Below, piece after piece: positions 44,109-52,362 of a stretch of 64,000 nt of DNA (positions are counted from its first letter, which is position 1; each line of letters starts with the position of its first letter). Both the position numbers and the translations under genes were made by a program. Under the pieces are notes generated by a model that searched no databases, had not been told where the DNA came from, and was given only the letters and a program-made list of their open reading frames with translations. Source of the DNA: JAGNNV01 sp031392925 (GTDB lineage: Bacteria; Acidobacteriota; Vicinamibacteria; Fen-336; JAGNNV01); contig JANMVV010000049.1 of NCBI GenBank assembly GCA_031392925.1, forward strand, positions 50,885-114,884, written 5' to 3'.

Positions 44109-44124
44109 GGGGGCGAACGCCCCC
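44109..44124. promoter_or_regulatory. GC-rich dyad over the transcription start of the CarH-like gene
   Basis: A perfect palindrome GGGGGCG-AA-CGCCCCC, 7-bp arms with a 2-nt centre, covers the predicted start just after the -10. It could be an operator for autoregulation or a transcript-level hairpin. CarH-type repressors bind near -35/-10, so an operator is plausible but not shown. Confidence 0.4.
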
Positions 44125-44129
44125 TCATA

Positions 44130-45080
44130 ATGGCGAACCCCAAATCCCGAGCCCCCGCGTCCGAAGCGCCCGCCGTTTCCGAAAAGGCCTACGTGTCGAT
44201 TGGCGGTCTCTCCCGCGCCACCGGCGTTCCCATCGAGACCCTTCGGACCTGGGAACTCCGCTACGGTTTTCCGAAATCGGTGCGCAAGCCTTCGGGACAT
44301 CGTCAGTTCGATGTGTCGCACGTCGAGCGAATCCGCCGCGTCGCCCTCGCCCTGGAGCGGGGCCTTCGCGCGGGCGAAGTGGTGCCGGCCACGGATGTTG
44401 TGCTTGAATCCCTCCTCGCCACCGTTCCGGTGAAGCCGGTCGCGCGCCGCCAGGCTCTCCCCTTCGACACCCACTCCCTCATCGAAGCGATCCGGAGATT
44501 CGACGCTGATCGGCTGATGCGCTCGCTCTACAGCGACCTCGCGCAGGAAGATCCGCTCGCCTACATCGAAACCCGCATCGTGCCGTGCCTTGAAGTCATC
44601 GGGGCCGCCTGGGAGGCCGGAGAACTCGACATCGCCCACGAGCACTTTGCCTCGGAGCGGATTTCGGATGTCCTGCGCGGCGCGCGTTTGCGGTTCGAGG
44701 AAACGGCCAGCGGACCGCTGGCGGTTCTCGCGACCCTGCCCGGGGAGCCGCATGGCCTCGGTGTTCAGATGGCGGCATTGGTCCTCTCCGCCCGTGGCGT
44801 GAGGGTCTTGAGCCTCGGCACCGAAGTGCCGCTTGCCGAGGTTGCCGCCCTCGCCGAAAGCACGGGCGCCCTGGCGGTCGGCATCTCCATTTCGGCTTCC
44901 ACGCTCAAGCGCGCCGCTTCCGCGATCGCCGAGTTGAGATCGGAACTCAATCGGAAGATCGAGCTCGTGGTCGGGGGCGCGGGAGCGCCCCGGGGCACCA
45001 AGGGGACGACCACGTTCTCGGATTTGCGCGAGCTCGACGCGTGGGCGCAGGAACTGATTCGCGTTCGGCGGAAGGGGTAG
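44130..45080 (+). CDS. MerR-family regulator with B12-binding domain (CarH/LitR-like photoreceptor)
   Basis: A 316-residue protein. Residues 21-90 are a MerR-type winged helix (YVSIGGLSRATGVPIETLRTWE, RKPSGHRQFD). Residues 110-185 are the helical cap, with the CarH light-sensing signature W161-x9-E171-H172 (WEAGELDIAHEH). Residues 195-300 are the cobalamin-binding domain with E206-P-H208-xx-G211, the position of the cobalt-ligating His. Known CarH proteins bind adenosylcobalamin, repress in the dark and release DNA in light. No carotenoid or B12 genes are in the window, so its targets are unknown. Confidence 0.85.
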   Translation: MANPKSRAPASEAPAVSEKAYVSIGGLSRATGVPIETLRTWELRYGFPKSVRKPSGHRQFDVSHVERIRRVALALERGLRAGEVVPATDVVLESLLATVPVKPVARRQALPFDTHSLIEAIRRFDADRLMRSLYSDLAQEDPLAYIETRIVPCLEVIGAAWEAGELDIAHEHFASERISDVLRGARLRFEETASGPLAVLATLPGEPHGLGVQMAALVLSARGVRVLSLGTEVPLAEVAALAESTGALAVGISISASTLKRAASAIAELRSELNRKIELVVGGAGAPRGTKGTTTFSDLRELDAWAQELIRVRRKG

Positions 45081-45136
45081 AACCCGCTTGCCCCCTGGGG
45101 GTGCGCCGGGATACCCACAGACCCTTCGGTGCCCTC

Positions 45137-46606
<1,470 letters not shown>

Positions 46607-46727
46607 CGAGGCATCTTGCATCAAACCGCACCCGGTCACGAAATGCCGCGAGACGGACCGCGCTTTTAGAATCCATTGACTCTCTCCGCTCCGCGACGCT
46701 CCCTGGTCGGGGCGTCCACCCAAGTCC

Positions 46728-47540
46728 TTGACCAAGACCCAGGCCCTCCTTCCCAAGTCCGACCCGCCTCTCCGGGAAACCCGGGTGAAAGGGGCGCGCC
46801 TGACCTTCACCGACGAAGGCGCTTCGAAGGAGGTCTTCTTCGCTATTCACGGCGTGCCCGGTTCGGTGCGTGATTTCCGCTACCTGGCCCCGCCTCTCAT
46901 TTCCTTTGCCCGGCTCATCCGCGTGGACCTGCCGGGCTCCGGCGGATCGGAGCCACGGCGCGAAGCGTTGCGCAGTCTGGAGGCGCGGGCCGAGACCGTC
47001 CTGGGCCTCGCCGATGAGCTCGAGATCGGGAAGTTCGGCGTGATTGGCCACTCCATGGGCGCGGGCACCGCACTCGTGACCGCTTCCCTGGCTCCGGAGC
47101 GCGTCTCTCATCTGGTACTGATCGCGCCCATGGGCCTGAGGCCGCACAAGGGTCTGTCCAGGTCGCGCGCGTCCTTCATGCGCATCGCCTTCATCCTGAA
47201 GGTCCCGGGCCTGCGCCATCTCGTTCTTCCGCTTGTTCGAGACCACTACAAAAAGAGGCGGTTTCCCCGGGCCGACGAGATGACGGCGGGCGAATACGCG
47301 ACCCACCTCGAGTCGTTCAGCGCGGCTGACTATCCGCTCCTCAATCGCGCCGCCAGAAAGCCTCTCCCGAAAAAAACCCTCGTGATCTTCGCCGCGGACG
47401 ACCACCTCGTCGAACCCCAGATTCCCATGGAGCTGGCCGAAGCGATTCCCGGAGCCCGCGCGCTCCGCTTCGAAGACGGCGGACACAGCATTCAGAAACA
47501 CCAGGCCGCGGAGATCGCGCGCGCCATCCGCGAGCTGTAG
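46728..47540 (+). CDS. Alpha/beta hydrolase
   Basis: A 270-residue alpha/beta-hydrolase with TTG start at 46728. The nucleophile elbow is IGHSMGAG (Ser in GHSMG), the acid is in FAADDHLVEP and the His in DGGHSIQKH, so the triad is complete, unlike the paralogue at 55.3 kb. Early HGVPGS forms the oxyanion hole. Substrate unknown. No clear Shine-Dalgarno. Convergent with the DUF349 gene (12-bp gap). Confidence 0.85.
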   Translation: MTKTQALLPKSDPPLRETRVKGARLTFTDEGASKEVFFAIHGVPGSVRDFRYLAPPLISFARLIRVDLPGSGGSEPRREALRSLEARAETVLGLADELEIGKFGVIGHSMGAGTALVTASLAPERVSHLVLIAPMGLRPHKGLSRSRASFMRIAFILKVPGLRHLVLPLVRDHYKKRRFPRADEMTAGEYATHLESFSAADYPLLNRAARKPLPKKTLVIFAADDHLVEPQIPMELAEAIPGARALRFEDGGHSIQKHQAAEIARAIREL

Positions 47541-47552
47541 CCGCCTCGAGCC

Positions 47553-50177
47553 CTACCCGAGCTTGCGGCAGATCGCGTCGAAGCGCTGGCGGAGCGCCTC
47601 GCCCTCGTCGCCCGTCACCGGGCCGAGCTTCTCGTAGATCGAACGAGCCTTCTCGACCTCGGCCTTGAAGTTCGACCCTCCGGGCTTGGCGCCCATGGTT
47701 CGCGAGGCCCAGGCCTCCTTCAACCGGGTGGCGAGATCCATGGAGTCGACCTTCGCCTTGTCGTTCTCAAGCGCCTCGAGCTTCGTCACCAGCTTCTCGA
47801 GCTTCTTCCGGTTTTCGTCGACATCCATGTCCGTGCCCTTGAAGGCCTCGGAGTTCTTCGAGATGAGGCCGGCGAAAAGCGTCTTGAACTTGAGATCCTG
47901 CTCGCGGCTCGGGCGCCCGGACATCTTGCGCCAACGGGCGCGGAAGTCGGCCACTTTGTTCTTGTAGTCCTCCGAGCCCTCCGTGGCGGGTTCGGTGCCC
48001 GCGAGCGCTTCCATCTCGGCGAGGAACGAAGCACGCTCGGCCTGGAATTTCTCGTCCTCGATGGAGTCCCGGCGGCGATAACGGTCGAAGACCGAATCCA
48101 CCGCCTTGTGGAACTTGTTGTAGAGCTTCTCGCGTTCGCGCATCGGAATCGGGCCGACTGCCTTCCACTCCGCCTGAAGCTTCTTCGCTTCGGTGGTGGT
48201 CTTGTCCCATTCGGTGGAGGCGGCGAGAGCCTCCGCGCGCTTCACCAGATCCTCGAAGGCCGCGCGATTCGCGCCAAAGGACTTGTCGCGCTCCTCCATG
48301 GCCCCCTTGCGGGCAGCGAAGAACCGATCGGCCGGGGCCTTGAAACGCGGAATGAGATCCTTCTCGTGCTTGCCCGAGGAGGGAAGGGCCTTCCACTCGG
48401 TCTGCAGAGCCTTGAAGTCGTCCGCACCCCTCTTCCAGTCGGTGGACTCCGTGAGGGCCGCGATCATGGCCTCCGCCCTGACGATGAGATCTTCCTTCTT
48501 CTTCTTCGCGTCCTTCTGTTCCGCCGTCCGTTTCGCGAAGAACTCGTTCAGCCGCTTGCGCAGGGGATCGCGGAAAGAGGTGAACTTCTTCCACAACTCC
48601 TCGCCCTGGTCCTTCGGGACCTTGCGGACCTCGGCCCAGCGCGCTTCAATATCGCGAAGCTTGTTGGCGGCCGAGTCGGGATTCTCGATGGACGAAGCGG
48701 CCTCGATTTCCGCGATCAGGCGCTCTTGGGCGGCGAGGTGAGCGAACCCGGTCCACTCGACCGCCTCCCGCACCTCCTGGGTCTTGCCGAAGAGCCTCGG
48801 ACGGACCTCCTCGAGCGCGCGGCCGATCTTCTTCCGCTCGTCACCCTGGAGCATGCCCACGAGAGGCTCCATGGTTCGAAGCTCGCGTTGCGCTTCCTCG
48901 AGCTGGGAGACTGCCACCTCCTTCTGCTGGATCAGGAACTCCAGACGGGCGGGCAGGGTGCGCAGGGATTCGAGCTCTTCGTCGCGCTTCTGCTGCGACG
49001 CGGCATCGATCTCGGCGAGGGCCTGTTCGACCTTGAGGGCCGCGGTCTCGAAGCGGAGGCGGCGCGGGTCGTCGTCGGGAACGCCCGCGTCTTTGGTGGT
49101 GTGATCCCACTCGGCGCGCAGTGCGCGGACGCGCTCCCGCTGGTTGCGAATGATCTCCTCAGCCGCGAGCTTCTCCGCGCGCTCGGCCAGGGAATCGAGG
49201 GATGGCGAGACGGCAGCGAATCGCTCGGCGCGACCGGCCGCCGCGATCTTCCGCGAACAAAGCGCGCTGAATCGCTCGGCGGACTCGTGCCCCTGAACCC
49301 CCGAGAGAGGCGGCAGCGCGGCCCACTCGAGACGCGCCTCGACCACGGCGCCCCGGACTTCGGAGTTGGGAAGGGCCTCGACCCTGGCGAGGATCGCTTC
49401 ACGCGCCTGGACCGCGGCATCAAAGTCGGCCAGCAACCGGGCCTCTTCGGCCGGATCGATCGGAGCCGCGGGCGCTTCCGCCTCCGAGGCAGGTTCGAGG
49501 TCGGAAGAAGCGTCCGCTTCTTCTTCTTCTTCTTCCTCCTCCTCCACTTTGCCGAGACGGGAGAGGGCCTCGCGGGCGACCGGCTTGAGACGGGCGCGCT
49601 CGGCCACCCGGGTCAGCGAGGCCTCGGACTCGATCTTCTCCACCGCGGCGATTCCGGAGTCCTTGAACTCCGAATGGAGGGCGATGTCGACCAGAATGCT
49701 CTCGTCGGCGCCATTGACGCGCGAGAACGCGGCGATCCGGACATCATGCGATCGCGCGGTCTTTGCCACGTCGGCCAGAGCTTTGGGCCCTTTGATGAAA
49801 CCGACCGCCTTGGCGCCGGTCTCGCCATGCACTTCCTTGGCCACCCGAACCAGCTCGTCGTCGGCGAGATGGGGTGCTATGTCCGCGAAGAGGGACGAGG
49901 CTTCGGGCTCGCTCGAGAGCAGAGCCTTGAACATACGGTCCTGGGCTTCCTGTCGAACGTGGGCATCGGCATCCGCGTTCAGGACCTGCAGAACCAGCGT
50001 CGAATTCTTGAGCCGGCGCACCGCCACCTGACGGACCCGGGGATCGAGATCCCGGGTGGCCAGCCGTTCGAGGGCAGCCTGATCGTCCACGGGCCACTCG
50101 CGCGCGGCTTTGGCGCGGACAAGGGGGTCCGTGTTCTCCAGGGGAGTCTTTTTGCTGAGGGAGTCCGGGGTAGGCAT
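47553..50177 (-). CDS. DUF349-repeat coiled-coil protein
   Basis: An 874-residue protein without signal peptide or membrane segment. N-terminal residues 1-200 are HEAT-like helical units (DLDPRVRQVAVRRLKN). An acidic run of ten Glu follows near residue 215. The rest is coiled-coil with repeated DUF349 units, seen as W-rich segments ALQTEWKALPSSGKHEKDLIPRF, KLQAEWKAVGPIPMREREKLY and FRARWRKMSG. The ATG at 50177 follows AAAGGCGG, which is buried in a hairpin (see 50178-50204). Function unknown. Confidence 0.85.
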   Translation of the reverse strand: MPTPDSLSKKTPLENTDPLVRAKAAREWPVDDQAALERLATRDLDPRVRQVAVRRLKNSTLVLQVLNADADAHVRQEAQDRMFKALLSSEPEASSLFADIAPHLADDELVRVAKEVHGETGAKAVGFIKGPKALADVAKTARSHDVRIAAFSRVNGADESILVDIALHSEFKDSGIAAVEKIESEASLTRVAERARLKPVAREALSRLGKVEEEEEEEEEADASSDLEPASEAEAPAAPIDPAEEARLLADFDAAVQAREAILARVEALPNSEVRGAVVEARLEWAALPPLSGVQGHESAERFSALCSRKIAAAGRAERFAAVSPSLDSLAERAEKLAAEEIIRNQRERVRALRAEWDHTTKDAGVPDDDPRRLRFETAALKVEQALAEIDAASQQKRDEELESLRTLPARLEFLIQQKEVAVSQLEEAQRELRTMEPLVGMLQGDERKKIGRALEEVRPRLFGKTQEVREAVEWTGFAHLAAQERLIAEIEAASSIENPDSAANKLRDIEARWAEVRKVPKDQGEELWKKFTSFRDPLRKRLNEFFAKRTAEQKDAKKKKEDLIVRAEAMIAALTESTDWKRGADDFKALQTEWKALPSSGKHEKDLIPRFKAPADRFFAARKGAMEERDKSFGANRAAFEDLVKRAEALAASTEWDKTTTEAKKLQAEWKAVGPIPMREREKLYNKFHKAVDSVFDRYRRRDSIEDEKFQAERASFLAEMEALAGTEPATEGSEDYKNKVADFRARWRKMSGRPSREQDLKFKTLFAGLISKNSEAFKGTDMDVDENRKKLEKLVTKLEALENDKAKVDSMDLATRLKEAWASRTMGAKPGGSNFKAEVEKARSIYEKLGPVTGDEGEALRQRFDAICRKLG

Positions 50178-50204
50178 TAAAAAGCCGCCTTTACAAAAAG
50201 GCGG
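50178..50204 (-). promoter_or_regulatory. Terminator-like hairpin that buries the ribosome-binding site of the DUF349 gene
   Basis: On the minus strand CCGCCTTT (50204-50197), loop TTGT, AAAGGCGG (50192-50185), then C and five Ts directly before the ATG at 50177. The 3' arm AAAGGCGG is also the only ribosome-binding-site-like sequence. It has the shape of an intrinsic terminator, so it could end transcription from the selenoprotein-like gene 28 bp upstream, or control DUF349 translation. Confidence 0.65.
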
Positions 50205-50232
50205 ACCGCAGGGGGTTTGGGCAGGTGAGAGC

Positions 50233-50577
50233 TTAGCCGAGGGTCGCGCGATACGTTGCTTCGTTGAAGCCGACAAGCAGGCGTTTGCCGATTCGAGCGG
50301 TGGGCGCACGAAGGCGGCCCGTGGGTCCGATGAGGGCTCTCTCCAGCAGCGCATCGCTCGGCTTGTCCTTCATCAACAGTCGTTCGACCCTGGCTCCCCG
50401 CGAAGAGACGATCTCATCGACGCCGGCCAGGAGCGCCTTCGCGTCCTTGAAAGTGAGATGCGTCTTCGTCGCGTTCACCAAGGTTTTGGTTTCGGTTCCG
50501 GTCTTCGCAAGAAACTCCTGCGTCTTCTTGCAGGACATTCAACCGTTGCGGTGATACATCCACTCGATCGTCTTCAT
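50233..50577 (-). CDS. ArsC/Spx-like thioredoxin-fold protein with in-frame TGA (predicted selenocysteine)
   Basis: 115 codons including the stop. The ATG at 50577 has GAGGAG 7 nt upstream, an excellent ribosome-binding site. It reads MKTIEWMYHRNG, then TGA (50541-50539, codon 13), then MSCKKTQEFLAKTG without frame change. Codon 13 to 16 is therefore U-x-x-C (TGA-Met-Ser-Cys), at the position of the CxxC active site of ArsC/Spx-type thioredoxin folds (beta1-loop-alpha1). The C-terminal half, with LIGPTGRLRAPTARIG, is intact. A hairpin just after the TGA (50507-50531) could be a SECIS. The alternatives, a mutated Cys codon or a pseudogene starting at the ATG after the stop, fit less well. Redox role or substrate unknown. 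Confidence 0.8.
50507..50531 (-). promoter_or_regulatory. Candidate bacterial SECIS hairpin
   Basis: Minus-strand GCAAGAA (50531-50525) pairs perfectly with TTCTTGC (50513-50507), closing an 11-nt loop that begins with G (GACGCAGGAGT). The loop lies about 14 nt after the TGA. Known bacterial SECIS elements have a loop a little further (16 nt or more) with a G at the loop start, so this is borderline. An alternative 6-bp stem TCCTGC/GCAGGA competes with it. Confidence 0.45.
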
Positions 50578-50987
50578 GGCGGTGCTCCTCAAAAGAGTGG
50601 GCGATCCTATCGCGAGGTGTGCCTTTCCACCCGTCAGGCTGGCTTCACCGCCTGATTCGAGGACCAACCCTGTTCTCCCGGGCGACTTGGATACGACCCC
50701 GGCGCGAGCGGCGTCAACGGCGCTTGACGCCCACCCCCCCCGGTGGTGGATCCATTCCCCAAGGGGTTCCCAGGAAGCGACTCCCGCACAAGGCCTTGAT
50801 TCGCGAGCACCGCGCTGGCACCGGCCTTGCCCTACAGAGCCGCCATGACGTTTCACGGTGGGGGTTCTGGACAACTTGGGAGAGACCAGGGCCCCCGCCA
50901 CCTCAATAACCATCAACCAACAACACCCACGAGGCGGACGACCCGCAAGCCAAAGTCGAGTTCGAAGCCTCAAACAAGGAGAAAACC
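50578..50987. other. Intergenic interval between divergent ArsC-like gene and comEA
   Basis: About 410 bp without a credible gene. The left end carries the GAGGAG ribosome-binding site of the TGA-containing gene. A possible minus-strand promoter is TTGACG (50717-50712), 18 bp, TATCCA (50693-50688), weak. The right end has the comEA ribosome-binding site AAGGAG. A C-rich block with CCACC/GGTGG arms around 50732-50748 can form a small hairpin. I see no RNA gene or repeat. Confidence 0.4.
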
Positions 50988-51314
50988 ATGCGTTTCAATA
51001 CGATCAACCGTTTCGTCGCCGCCGCGCTTCTCGCGGCACTCGTTCTCACCACCGGCCCTGCCTTCGCCGCCGCTTCGGCGCCGATCGGCAAGATCAACCT
51101 CAACACCGCCACGGCCAGCCAGCTCGAGGATCTGCCCGGGGTCGGTCCCGCCCTCGCGGCCCGGATCGTCGAGCACCGGCAGAAGAATGGCGCCTTCAAG
51201 TCCGTCGAGGACGTGATGGCGGTCAAGGGAATCGGCGAGAAGAACTTCTCGAAGATCCAGGGCTACCTGTCCGTGGGCGCGCCCGCGCCGACGAAGGAGA
51301 CTCCGAAGCAGTAG
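50988..51314 (+). CDS. ComEA-like helix-hairpin-helix DNA-binding protein, exported
   Basis: A 108-residue protein. AAGGAG precedes the ATG by 6 nt. A signal peptide (about residues 1-26, ending AFAAAS) exports it. The mature part is one helix-hairpin-helix unit: INLNTATASQLEDLPGVGPALAARIVEHR and DVMAVKGIGEKNFSKI. ComEA binds incoming double-stranded DNA in the periplasm in competent bacteria, and comF occurs at 8.2 kb. The tail is Pro/Thr/Lys-rich. A strong terminator follows. Confidence 0.9.
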   Translation: MRFNTINRFVAAALLAALVLTTGPAFAAASAPIGKINLNTATASQLEDLPGVGPALAARIVEHRQKNGAFKSVEDVMAVKGIGEKNFSKIQGYLSVGAPAPTKETPKQ

Positions 51315-51341
51315 GCGGCTTTCCTCAGACGACCGGAAATC

Positions 51342-51375
51342 GGGGCGCGGATGAAGAGTCCGCGCCCCCTTTTTT
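51342..51375 (+). terminator. Intrinsic terminator after comEA-like gene
   Basis: GGGGCGCGGA (51342-51351) pairs with TCCGCGCCCC (51359-51368) over a 7-nt loop and is followed by T(6) at 51370-51375. It separates comEA from the prepilin gene. Confidence 0.92.
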
Positions 51376-51407
51376 GGACTTGAGGATTTTCAGTCAAGAG
51401 AAAGACC

Positions 51408-52004
51408 ATGAACCAAGCCCCATCCCGTCTCACCGCCTCCGGCTATTCGCTCCTTGAACTCGTCGTCACTTCGGGCATCCTCGTGGTCATGGGCTCCGTG
51501 GCCCTCCCGAACATCCTCGGGTATCGGCAGGAGGCAGCACTCGTGGGCGCCGCGCAGAGTTTCAAGAGCGAGTTCATGCGGGCCCGTTCCATCGCCTCCA
51601 CGAAGAACACGCAGGCCGCGATTCGATTCGAGACTGACGCCGCGGGAAGGGCGAGTTACTCGACCTATATCGACGGCAACTTCAATGGCGTTCTTGCCGC
51701 CGACATCGCGAATGGAACCGACACCCGGATCGCCGGGCCCTTCAGGCTGGACGCTGGGCAGTCGGGCGTCGCGGTGGGCGTACTTCCCGATGCGCCCTCG
51801 CCCGACGGCGGCCCCCTCGGATCGGAGCCCATCCGGTTCGGCAATTCGCGGATGGTGTCCTTCTCTCCGCTTGGGACGGGCACCCCGGGCACCTTCTATC
51901 TGTGCGCGAAATCGAGCATGGCCGCGGTTCGCGTGACCGGGGGCTCGGCGCGGGTCCGGATCATGATCCTCCGCGGCAAGCGCTGGATCGATAGGCAGGG
52001 TTGA
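51408..52004 (+). CDS. GspH/FimT-type prepilin-like protein
   Basis: A 198-residue type IV pilin-like protein. The N-terminus has the prepilin cleavage motif SGYSLLELVV: Gly before Tyr, Glu five residues later, then a hydrophobic helix TSGILVVMGSVALPNIL. After the helix comes a globular, beta-rich domain with AGPFRLDAGQSGVAVG, as in GspH/FimT minor pilins. The family-typical Phe is a Tyr here. It may be a minor pilin of a type IV pilus or a type II secretion system. No assembly genes are in the window. Confidence 0.82.
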   Translation: MNQAPSRLTASGYSLLELVVTSGILVVMGSVALPNILGYRQEAALVGAAQSFKSEFMRARSIASTKNTQAAIRFETDAAGRASYSTYIDGNFNGVLAADIANGTDTRIAGPFRLDAGQSGVAVGVLPDAPSPDGGPLGSEPIRFGNSRMVSFSPLGTGTPGTFYLCAKSSMAAVRVTGGSARVRIMILRGKRWIDRQG

Positions 52005-52358
52005 GTGATGAGAGCCAGGGACTCAAGCCCCATTCTGAAGGTCATGCCGAAGGACCAGGAGACCGGGGTGCCTCGCGATGCCACCGTGCTGGTGACGGCG
52101 CCGCGCAAGGTGGATCAACACTCGACCAAGGGCGTCAGGGTGCGCACCGAAGAGCGCGATGTCGACGGAATTTTGGACATCTCCTCCGATGGCCGCATCC
52201 TCTTCTGGCGACCCGCTCAGGCCCTGGAAGCCGAGGCCCGGCACCAGGTGACGATTTCCGGCGTGAGGGACGAACGAGGGGCGCCCTTCGATGACCACTC
52301 GAGCACGTTCGTGACCGGCGCCTTCTCTTACATGGACCTTCAACTCCTCACGGAGTGA
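52005..52358 (+). CDS. Small Ig-like (Big_5-type) domain protein
   Basis: A 117-residue protein; GTG 52005 follows the prepilin stop at once, and ATG 52008 is an alternative. The sequence reads as one Ig-like fold: MPKDQETGVPRDATVLVTAP, then GILDISSDGRILFWRP and EARHQVTISGVRDERGAPFDDHSSTFVTG, a pattern of bacterial Ig-like (Big_5) domains. No signal peptide is visible, which is odd for such a domain. Linked to the prepilin, it may be an accessory surface part, but that is inference. Confidence 0.65.
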   Translation: MMRARDSSPILKVMPKDQETGVPRDATVLVTAPRKVDQHSTKGVRVRTEERDVDGILDISSDGRILFWRPAQALEAEARHQVTISGVRDERGAPFDDHSSTFVTGAFSYMDLQLLTE

Positions 52359-52362
52359 GGCT

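Noticed and set aside
45095..45110. Palindrome CCCCCTGGGGG between CarH-like and POT genes as a terminator
   Set aside because: There is no loop and no T-run, so it does not look like an intrinsic terminator.
49501..49550. Repeated TTC/TCC triplets as a possible satellite
   Set aside because: They encode the poly-Glu run in the DUF349 protein and are not a separate repeat.
48108..50180. A 690-codon open frame opposite the DUF349 gene
   Set aside because: Antisense shadow: the DUF349 frame has a defined start, repeated family segments and coiled-coil pattern.
50539..50973. A 144-codon minus-strand frame that ends at the TGA
   Set aside because: Only its last 12 codons belong to the ArsC-like gene. 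The rest has no family signal and the strong ribosome-binding site lies inside it at 50577.
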